From positions 5,804,501 through 5,868,500 of the forward strand of contig NZ_CP048222.1 in assembly GCF_010119975.1 (NCBI RefSeq): DNA of 64,000 nt, in the 5' to 3' direction. A model generated the notes under the pieces. It was given only the letters and a program-made list of their open reading frames with translations. It was not told the DNA's origin and did not search any database. Positions 53,652 through 61,005 of this stretch are shown in pieces; the first letter of the stretch is position 1; every line of letters begins with the position of its first letter. Position numbers and translations under genes: made by a program. Source of the stretch: Rhodocytophaga rosea. GTDB taxonomy: Bacteria; Bacteroidota; Bacteroidia; Cytophagales; 172606-1.

Positions 53652-56195
53652 ATGAAAACAGTACCTTCTCTTATACATGAGCACGAGTTGCTTGCCGAAC
53701 AAAAATCTACAAATACTTTATTCAATGCTCATGATGTAATCCACGATCTCAAACATTATCTGCCGGCACAGGCGCCTTTAAAAGATTTTATCCACCATAA
53801 TACGCTGCATGCTTTTCAGCATAAGCCGTTTCACCAGGCTATTCATGAGGCATCTACCATATTCGGTTATAAAGTTTCCCTTACAATCGATGAATACCGT
53901 GAATTTTACCAGTCGGGCCGTATCCGGGAAGATATTCTGGAAAAAGTGATTGAGCAGAGAAAAGGAACGAAACAAGCAAAGGAATGGAAGGAAAAATTGC
54001 TCACCTGGAAGTACAATGCTTCTGATAGTCCAAGAATAGGTTTTTTAAGGGCCAACTGGAAAAAGTATTATAAAATTGACCTGGATTCTCTGGTACATCC
54101 CATTTTGTTTAGGATTTTGTGCAGTTATCTGGATCAGGGAATCGCCATGTGGAACTTTCCGGTATGGCAGAATGGATTTCTGGCTTCTCTGAAAGAAATG
54201 GAGCGCAACAGTTTTACGAGCTTTTTTAGAAAAGACCGCGCTAAAAAAATGTTGCTGAATGATGAATGTGCCATCGATTCCCTGCTGGAAATGGTCGTAG
54301 GCGATGAAACACTCTACACACAATATCTATACGACCAGCAATTTGCCCACCAGGGATGGTCAGGGATGGTTTCGGCCATCGAAGACCAGCCGCAAACCCT
54401 GGTTGATCCTAGAAAAATATCCCTGCACGACTTAATTGTATTTGAGCTTTTACTGGAGATAGATGCCCTTGATTTTCAGTTTGGAAACGATTGGAAACCA
54501 TTGCGTAGCCGTTTGATAACTCACCCCACCGATCTGTTTGCCCCTGTTCCTTTCACGAGCTATGATGAAGCTATCGCTATCTGGCAGGAAGCCTTTGAAT
54601 GGAGCTATTATGACCAGGTACTTGCCGGTATAGGTTTGCAAAAACAAACACACAAAAATATATCTCCCAAAAGTTTCCAGGCCATGTTTTGTATCGATGA
54701 TAGGGAATGCTCTTTCCGGCGGTACCTGGAAAAGTTTGATCCCGCTTGCGAAACATTTGGTACACCAGGTTTCTTTGGGGTGGAATTTTTCTTTCAGCCC
54801 GAACATGGAAAAACCTATACCAAACTATGCCCGGCACCAGTTACACCCAAATACCTGATCAAGGAAGCCGGCACCAAAGGAAAACGGCAGAAAGACGTCC
54901 ATTTTACCAAACATACTCATTCTCTGTTCAGGGGATTGCTTATTACCCAGACACTGGGCTTCTGGTCTGCCTTCAAGTTATTCCTGAATATTTTCCGGCC
55001 GTCTATGAATCCGGCTACAGCTTCTTCCTTTAGGCACATGGACAAATATTCGCTGCTTACCATTGAGAACAAAGATGCCAGCCACCGGGAAAATGAGTTG
55101 CAGATCGGCTTTACAGTAGAGGAGATGGCGATCCGGGTAGAAAATCTTTTGAAAAGCATCGGTCTGGTAAAAGATTTTGCTCCTGTTATTTATGTGATCG
55201 GACATGGTTCCAGCAGTATCAATAATCCTCATTATGCGGCATATGATTGCGGCGCTTGCTCTGGAAGGCCAGGTTCGGTGAATGCGAGAGTGATTTGTTA
55301 TATGGCCAACCATCCGGAAGTAAGAGCGATATTGCGTTCCAGAGGAATGGAGATCCCGGCAGAAATTCAGTTTTTGGGAGGCTTACATGATACTACCCGT
55401 GACGAAGTAGCTTTCTATGATGAAAATTCTCTTTCTTCGAAGAATCAGGAAATTCACCGAAAAAACGAAACGGTATTTAATAAGGCGCTGGATCATAATG
55501 CGAAAGAAAGGTCCAGGCGTTTTGAGTCTATCAATTCGAAAGAGAGCCCGGCCTATATTCATAATAAAGTAAAAAGAAGATCTGTTTCTCTGTTCGAACC
55601 CCGCCCGGAATTAAACCATGCTACCAATGCCTTATGTATTGTAGGCAAGCGGGAATTATCTAAAGGCTTATTTTTAGACAGGCGTTCGTTTATGAACTCA
55701 TTTGATTACCAGGTAGACCCGGAAGGCAAATATTTGTTCAATATCCTGAAAGCCGCTGCTCCGGTTTGCGGTGGTATCAACCTGGAATATTTCTTCTCCA
55801 GGGTAGATAATCATAAGCTGGGTGCTGGCACCAAACTTCCGCATAATGTAATGGGACTTTTTGGTGTGGCTAATGGGATAGATGGAGATTTACGGCCAGG
55901 GCTTCCCAGCCAGATGATAGAGGTACATGATCCGGTCCGCCTGATGATCATCGTAGAACATTTTCCGGATGTGGTATTAAAAACTATTCAAAAATCACCG
56001 GAAACCTATGAGTGGTTTATTAATGAGTGGGTGCATCTGGTAGCCGTACATCCGGAAACACGGGAGTTCTATGTATTTAGAGAAGGAAACTTTACACCTT
56101 ACCAGCCCATTACTCAAAAACTGGAGGCTGTAGCTGATATAACACCGATTATTGAAGTGCAACAGGACAATTTACCAGTTTATTTACTTTCATAA
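53652..56195 (+). CDS. dabA: DabA, inorganic carbon accumulation subunit
   Basis: An 847-residue cytoplasmic peripheral protein (DUF2309/UPF0753). DabA is a carbonic-anhydrase-like zinc protein that, with DabB, drives vectorial CO2 hydration to trap bicarbonate in the cell. Zinc and active-site residues are visible: Cys347 and Asp349 (MFCIDDREC), His518 (VIGHGSSS) and Cys533 (YDCGACSG), matching the Cys-Asp-His-Cys set of the characterised enzyme. It is followed by dabB after 79 nt. Expression is probably controlled by the TTTAAT array upstream. Confidence 0.95.
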   Translation: MKTVPSLIHEHELLAEQKSTNTLFNAHDVIHDLKHYLPAQAPLKDFIHHNTLHAFQHKPFHQAIHEASTIFGYKVSLTIDEYREFYQSGRIREDILEKVIEQRKGTKQAKEWKEKLLTWKYNASDSPRIGFLRANWKKYYKIDLDSLVHPILFRILCSYLDQGIAMWNFPVWQNGFLASLKEMERNSFTSFFRKDRAKKMLLNDECAIDSLLEMVVGDETLYTQYLYDQQFAHQGWSGMVSAIEDQPQTLVDPRKISLHDLIVFELLLEIDALDFQFGNDWKPLRSRLITHPTDLFAPVPFTSYDEAIAIWQEAFEWSYYDQVLAGIGLQKQTHKNISPKSFQAMFCIDDRECSFRRYLEKFDPACETFGTPGFFGVEFFFQPEHGKTYTKLCPAPVTPKYLIKEAGTKGKRQKDVHFTKHTHSLFRGLLITQTLGFWSAFKLFLNIFRPSMNPATASSFRHMDKYSLLTIENKDASHRENELQIGFTVEEMAIRVENLLKSIGLVKDFAPVIYVIGHGSSSINNPHYAAYDCGACSGRPGSVNARVICYMANHPEVRAILRSRGMEIPAEIQFLGGLHDTTRDEVAFYDENSLSSKNQEIHRKNETVFNKALDHNAKERSRRFESINSKESPAYIHNKVKRRSVSLFEPRPELNHATNALCIVGKRELSKGLFLDRRSFMNSFDYQVDPEGKYLFNILKAAAPVCGGINLEYFFSRVDNHKLGAGTKLPHNVMGLFGVANGIDGDLRPGLPSQMIEVHDPVRLMIIVEHFPDVVLKTIQKSPETYEWFINEWVHLVAVHPETREFYVFREGNFTPYQPITQKLEAVADITPIIEVQQDNLPVYLLS

Positions 56196-56274
56196 ACCAT
56201 ACTTTCTCTGAGGGAATATGCTTCAGATGATGCATTTTACCAATTAATATTTTTATCTGTCATCTCATTTTTAT

Positions 56275-58146
56275 ATGACGCTCTTTCTTTTATTTCTGAT
56301 CAGATTCATTCCGCTCATTGGCTTCATTATCAGTTTATTGATACCCCGGCGAAAGGAAAATACTATATCCTGGGCGGCCTATCTAACGGTTGGGCTTCAC
56401 TTACTCAGCTTTCTTTCCTTTATGTTCTTGTGGTTGATCGGAAACCAGCCGGTGATCAATATGAAGGATCTGGTCCTCTTCCAGACCAGTGGCTATGAAT
56501 TCTTTCTGGCCTTCCAGTTTGATAAAATAAGTGCAGTATATCTCTTTGTAGGTGCTTTTCTCACTTTTCTGGTAACGGTTTACAGCCGGTATTATCTTCA
56601 CCGGGAACATGGGTACAAACGTTTCTTTAACACTATTCTTTTTTTCTACCTGGGCTACAATATGGTGGTTTTTTCAGGCAATCTGGAAACATTGTTTGTA
56701 GGCTGGGAAATTCTGGGTGTTTCTTCATTCCTGCTAATTGCTTTTTATAAAGACCGTTATTTACCAGTAAAAAATGCCGTAAAGGTATTTTCTATTTACC
56801 GGCTTGGAGATGTGGGGTTGATTCTGGCCATGTGGATGAGCCATCATTTATGGCACGAAAATATTACGTTTGCCAAACTCGCTAACTATGAGCTGGTGCA
56901 TACACATTTGGAAAGCCACAGCCTGGTTGGAATATTTATTTCAGTAATGATTCTGATATCGGCTGCTGCTAAATCTGCCCAATTGCCTTTCTCTTCCTGG
57001 TTGCCCAGGGCTATGGAAGGACCTACACCATCCAGTGCTATATTTTACGGTTCCTTATCGGTGCATTTGGGAGTATTTCTGTTATTAAGAACATTTCCTT
57101 TCTGGGAACAGCAGATTTCTGTACGGATATTAATAGGTGTTTTAGGGCTGGCTACAGCTATTGTTACAACTGGTATTGCCAGGGTACAATCTTCCGTAAA
57201 AAGCCAGATCGCCTATGCTTCTATTGCCCAGATCGGATTGATATTTATTGAAGTAGCTGCCGGCTTTACTACCCTTGCCTTGATTCACTTTGCCGGAAAT
57301 GCCTTTTTAAGAACGTATCAGTTGCTGGTTTCTCCTTCTGTGGTGAGTTACCTGATTCGTGAACAGTTTTACAATTATACACCCAGACAACATACCTTTG
57401 AGGATTCCTTACCTAAGAAGCTTGAAAATTCTCTCTACATCCTGTGTCTGAAAGAGTGGAACCTGGATTCTATTATGTATCGCTTTTTGTGGAATCCGCT
57501 TAAGTGGGCAGGTAATAAACTAGGCTTTTTATCAGTGAACGGGGCGCTTCGTTTCTTTGTGCCAGTATATTTGCTTGGGCTTATAAGTTTGTTCTATGAA
57601 GAGTTTATTCCGGCACAAATCCATGCAGTGTTACCAGTTATATTCTCTTTTATGGGTTTGATTATGGTGTTTAAATCTTTCACCGAAAGAAGAAACGTAC
57701 AGATGAGCTGGATACTGGTAATCATGAACCATTTCTGGATCGCCCTGGCTATTTCATTTAACGAACATTTTAAATACGATCAAACTTTATTTTACCTGAG
57801 CGGCATTGTTATCAGCGGAATTATAGGATTTATATGTTTGAACAGGCTGCGCTTATATGAGGAAAGCATCGATTTAAATCAGTTTCATGGATATTCCCGT
57901 ATCTATCCTAAGCTTGCTGTGGTATTTCTGTTGGCCTGCTTGGGCGTATCTGGCTTTCCTATTACTCCAGCCTTTATCGGAGAAGATTTATTATTCAGCC
58001 ACATTCATGAAGACCAGGCTCTGCTGGCATTTTTTGTAGCCTTAAGCTTTATTCTGGATGGGCTCTCCATTATCAGGATATATGCCAGGGTGTTTATGGG
58101 TCCTCATGCAAAATCTGTATACGAAATGGCCTACAGGTCATCGTAA
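56275..58146 (+). CDS. dabB: DabB, proton-conducting NuoL-like subunit
   Basis: A 623-residue integral membrane protein related to complex I subunit NuoL/Mrp antiporters, with about 15 hydrophobic segments. NLETLFVGWEILGVSSFLLIAFYKDRYLPVKNAVKVF and AAKSAQLPFSSWLPRAMEGPTPSSA are the classic proton-channel helices with the key Glu and Lys. Paired with dabA it couples the proton gradient to CO2 hydration. A strong hairpin ends the dabAB transcript. Confidence 0.93.
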   Translation: MTLFLLFLIRFIPLIGFIISLLIPRRKENTISWAAYLTVGLHLLSFLSFMFLWLIGNQPVINMKDLVLFQTSGYEFFLAFQFDKISAVYLFVGAFLTFLVTVYSRYYLHREHGYKRFFNTILFFYLGYNMVVFSGNLETLFVGWEILGVSSFLLIAFYKDRYLPVKNAVKVFSIYRLGDVGLILAMWMSHHLWHENITFAKLANYELVHTHLESHSLVGIFISVMILISAAAKSAQLPFSSWLPRAMEGPTPSSAIFYGSLSVHLGVFLLLRTFPFWEQQISVRILIGVLGLATAIVTTGIARVQSSVKSQIAYASIAQIGLIFIEVAAGFTTLALIHFAGNAFLRTYQLLVSPSVVSYLIREQFYNYTPRQHTFEDSLPKKLENSLYILCLKEWNLDSIMYRFLWNPLKWAGNKLGFLSVNGALRFFVPVYLLGLISLFYEEFIPAQIHAVLPVIFSFMGLIMVFKSFTERRNVQMSWILVIMNHFWIALAISFNEHFKYDQTLFYLSGIVISGIIGFICLNRLRLYEESIDLNQFHGYSRIYPKLAVVFLLACLGVSGFPITPAFIGEDLLFSHIHEDQALLAFFVALSFILDGLSIIRIYARVFMGPHAKSVYEMAYRSS

Positions 58147-58217
58147 AATGGTCTTTGGCCAGTTGGGATAGGCTATTTGGTACTGGCCAAATTTGTTAGC
58201 AATAACAATATCTATTA

Positions 58218-58268
58218 AACAAGGAATAGTGAATAGAGCTTAATCTATTCTATTATTCCTTGTTTTGT
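58218..58268 (+). terminator. Terminator of dabAB
   Basis: AACAAGGAATA/TATTCCTTGTT (11 bp) with an inner GAATAGA/TCTATTC stem, separated by a small internal loop, followed by TTTG. It lies between convergent dabB and the kinase gene. Confidence 0.88.
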
Positions 58269-58330
58269 TTGTATGCTAAATCAACCCCGATCAATTACCG
58301 CAAATTGTTTATATCACACCTCTTGGCTGC

Positions 58331-59704
58331 TCACTGTTCCAGCAAGTTGGGAAGTTCTACAGTCATAATAGTGCCTTTGCCTAGCTCGGAGTTTACATAC
58401 AAATTACCACCATGTAATTCAATAACTTTAAGCGTTAAGGCCAGACCTATTCCATGCCCGTATACATGGCGGGTGCGTTCGGAACGGTAGAAAGGTTCAA
58501 AAATATGGCTGATGTCTTCCCGGTCTATCCCTACACCTTCATCTTCAAAGCGGATAGAAATGGTCCGGGGTTTGATATGCAGCAGGATACGCACCTGTTT
58601 ATTTTCGGAGAATTTGCATCCGTTTTCCATCAGGTTCATCAGCGCCCGTTTCAACAGCGATTCATTTCCTGACACTATTAATGCCTGTTCATCTTCAGGC
58701 TGCTCCTGAAAATCAATGGAGATCTGGTACTCTGGTTTCTTTTTCGAAAGTTCGGTTTGTGCCTGCCAGAGAATTTCATCAATGCGTATCATTTCAAATG
58801 AAATGGCTTTGGCATCAGAATTAGCTCTGGCCAGTTCCAGCAGGCCGTTGGTAAGCTGGCTCATACTTTGTATTTCTTCCAGAATAGATTCAAATTTTTT
58901 CCGGTATTTCTCTGAAAGTTTATCTTCCATCAGTTCTACTTCCAGCTGGCTGGTTAAAATAGCCAGAGGCGTGCGGAGTTCATGAGAGGCATGCGAGACA
59001 AATATTTTCTGTGCCGCAAACGCTTCATCCAGGCGGGCTAACATTTCATTAAAGGTACGGGCCAGCTGCGTAAGTTCGTCCTGGCTGTTGTTGGTAATTA
59101 ACCTGGCCGAAAGATTAGAAGCTGTAATATCTTTTACTTGTTTTACAATGGTTGCCACCGGTTTCATAGCATTCCCAGAAAAAAACCATCCGGCAATGAA
59201 TACCAGTCCTACACTGATAATCCATCCGACAATGAGGATATTGGTAAGAATTTCAACTTTACTGAAACCATATTTATCCACGGCGGAAATTACGACTACC
59301 AGTTGATCCTCGCCTCCAGCATACCTGATGGCCAGTATTTCTTTCTGGCCATTTCGCAACTCGTAGGTTTTTCCATCCCGTACTTTCCTGATAAAATCGG
59401 TTGAAACCGGCACCGGCGTATTACCACTGTCGTAGATGATAACATCTTGCTCATTATAAATGGTTACTTCTTCATCGTACAGCGAAGTGATTTCATTGCG
59501 GTCGATGGTTTGCAGCATTTGTGCATTAATGCCATTTACTTCCTTTAACAGATGTACCGTAGTAAAGGCTTTTTCCTGCAGGCGGTTGTAAAATTCGTTT
59601 TTGCGGTAAAGGGTATAAAAATAGTAGATAGAAAGCGAGAACAGCAGCAGAATGGTGGCTACCAGAAATGTAAATAAGAAGGTAAGTTTATTTCTGACTT
59701 TCAT
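58331..59704 (-). CDS. Sensor histidine kinase
   Basis: A 457-residue two-component kinase. Transmembrane segments at about 8-30 and 153-175 enclose a periplasmic sensor of about 120 residues. HAMP follows (about 176-230), then the HisKA box with His241 in ASHELRTPL and a HATPase domain (NLMENGCKFS, DEGVGIDREDISHIFEPFYR, GHGIGLAL). It is the second gene of a pair with the response regulator; a 129-nt gap separates them. The signal is unknown; proximity suggests inorganic carbon or a related anion. Confidence 0.95.
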   Translation of the reverse strand: MKVRNKLTFLFTFLVATILLLFSLSIYYFYTLYRKNEFYNRLQEKAFTTVHLLKEVNGINAQMLQTIDRNEITSLYDEEVTIYNEQDVIIYDSGNTPVPVSTDFIRKVRDGKTYELRNGQKEILAIRYAGGEDQLVVVISAVDKYGFSKVEILTNILIVGWIISVGLVFIAGWFFSGNAMKPVATIVKQVKDITASNLSARLITNNSQDELTQLARTFNEMLARLDEAFAAQKIFVSHASHELRTPLAILTSQLEVELMEDKLSEKYRKKFESILEEIQSMSQLTNGLLELARANSDAKAISFEMIRIDEILWQAQTELSKKKPEYQISIDFQEQPEDEQALIVSGNESLLKRALMNLMENGCKFSENKQVRILLHIKPRTISIRFEDEGVGIDREDISHIFEPFYRSERTRHVYGHGIGLALTLKVIELHGGNLYVNSELGKGTIMTVELPNLLEQ

Positions 59705-59833
59705 GGGAGGGTTAAAGACTACTGGGCCGTAGTAAATGAGTGAATGTAGAATTGAGGGAGTTTTGGGATAAGAATTACAGAATTACAATTATTACAGCTT
59801 CATTAAATCTGTAATTACATTAATTCCTTCCAG

Positions 59834-60511
59834 CTACTCCTCCTTTAAAATATATCCCATTCCCACTACGGTATGAATCAATTTAACCGGAAAATCCTTA
59901 TCTACTTTTTTTCGCAGAAAATTCACATATACATCAATCACATTGGTGCCGGTGTCGAAATTAATTTCCCAAACTTTTTCGGCAATATCTACCCTGGAAA
60001 CCACCCGGCCTTTGTTTCGCATAAAATACTCCAGTAAAGAAAATTCTTTAGCAGTCAGGTCCAGTTTCCTGCCGGCACGTTTTACAGTTTTCTCATCCAG
60101 ATTCACTTCCAGGTCTGCAATTTTAAGGTAGTTAGCCTGAATGGGGCCTTCAGAACTGCGTTTATGAAGAGCCCGCAAGCGAGCCAGTAATTCCCTGAAC
60201 TCAAATGGTTTTACCAGGTAATCATCAGCCCCCGAATCGAACCCTGTCAGTTTATCCTCCATCGTGCCTAGGGCCGTAAGCATCAGAATAGGGGTTTTTG
60301 ATTTTTCTTCCCGGATGGCTTTGGCTACATCAAATCCATTCATATGCGGCAGATTTACATCCATCACAATTACATCATAATGGCCGCTTAAGGCCATCCG
60401 TTTACCCATAGCTCCGTCGTAAGCTATTTCTACTTCATACGTTTGTTCCTCCAGCCCTTTTTTTACATAAGCTGCTAGTTTAGGTTCATCTTCTACAACT
60501 AAAATTTTCAT
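59834..60511 (-). CDS. OmpR/PhoB-family response regulator
   Basis: A 225-residue regulator. The receiver domain has Asp51 as phospho-acceptor (VIVMDVNLPHMNG), the acidic pair Glu7-Asp8, and Lys in YLVKPFEF. The C-terminal winged helix (about 130-225; LTAKEFSLLEYFMRNKGRVVSR, TVVGMGYILKEE) is the OmpR type, which binds direct repeats about 11 bp apart. That fits the TTTAAT arrays at sulP and dabA and upstream of this gene. It is probably the activator of the cluster, by inference. Confidence 0.95.
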   Translation of the reverse strand: MKILVVEDEPKLAAYVKKGLEEQTYEVEIAYDGAMGKRMALSGHYDVIVMDVNLPHMNGFDVAKAIREEKSKTPILMLTALGTMEDKLTGFDSGADDYLVKPFEFRELLARLRALHKRSSEGPIQANYLKIADLEVNLDEKTVKRAGRKLDLTAKEFSLLEYFMRNKGRVVSRVDIAEKVWEINFDTGTNVIDVYVNFLRKKVDKDFPVKLIHTVVGMGYILKEE

Positions 60512-60606
60512 AGGGATATTTTATAATAATGATCAGAACCATGATGATAAAAAATTGAGGCGATCTTGTCATGGCTATAGGAACGCACATTGATTGGAAT
60601 AAGGTA

Positions 60607-60653
60607 GAAATATAGGAAGTTACAAGCTTAAATTAGATTAAAACCCAATAAAA
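60607..60653 (-). promoter_or_regulatory. Possible autoregulatory TTTAAT-like array
   Basis: On the minus strand TTTTAT, TTTAAT and TTTAAG occur 11 and 10 bp apart (plus-strand starts 60648, 60637 and 60627). Twelve nt further is TATATTTC, a -7-like element with one mismatch. It lies about 100-140 nt upstream of the response regulator. The match is weaker than at sulP and dabA. Confidence 0.4.
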
Positions 60654-60769
60654 AATCGTTATATCTCCAATGCCTGCCCAAAAAGGTGTATTTCTGCTTC
60701 CTGATAGCAATGGATTTTCAACAGCTAACCCAAACTACGTGAATAAATAAAGCTCAGATGGTATGAAAA

Positions 60770-60799
60770 TTGTAAAATCTTACTTCGCCTGTAAATTTG
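60770..60799 (+). promoter_or_regulatory. Promoter upstream of the AsmA-family gene
   Basis: TTG at 60770-60772, 19 nt, then TAAATTTG at 60792-60799. It fits the Bacteroidota -33/-7 pattern well. The leader to the ATG at 61006 would be about 200 nt. Confidence 0.6.
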
Positions 60800-60890
60800 C
60801 GCCATTTTGAACTTAATAAAAATTAGTAAACTTACATGTTTAACAGATACATAGATTCTAGAATTTCAGACCTTAGCTGATTTTGAGATT

Positions 60891-60964
60891 TCGAAAATAA
60901 ACAGGCAGTATCTGACTGAAAACAATTGAGAATATAATGCCTGTAGCTTTTCAAAAATAAACAG
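60891..60964 (+). repeat. Direct repeat in the asmA leader
   Basis: A 14-bp motif TCGAAAATAAACAG at 60891 recurs with one change at 60951, exactly 60 bp apart; each is followed by a TCTGAC within 12 nt. Confidence 0.6.
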
Positions 60965-61005
60965 TCTGACATTCTGTACGTTATACAAACAAAACAATAT
61001 ATATT

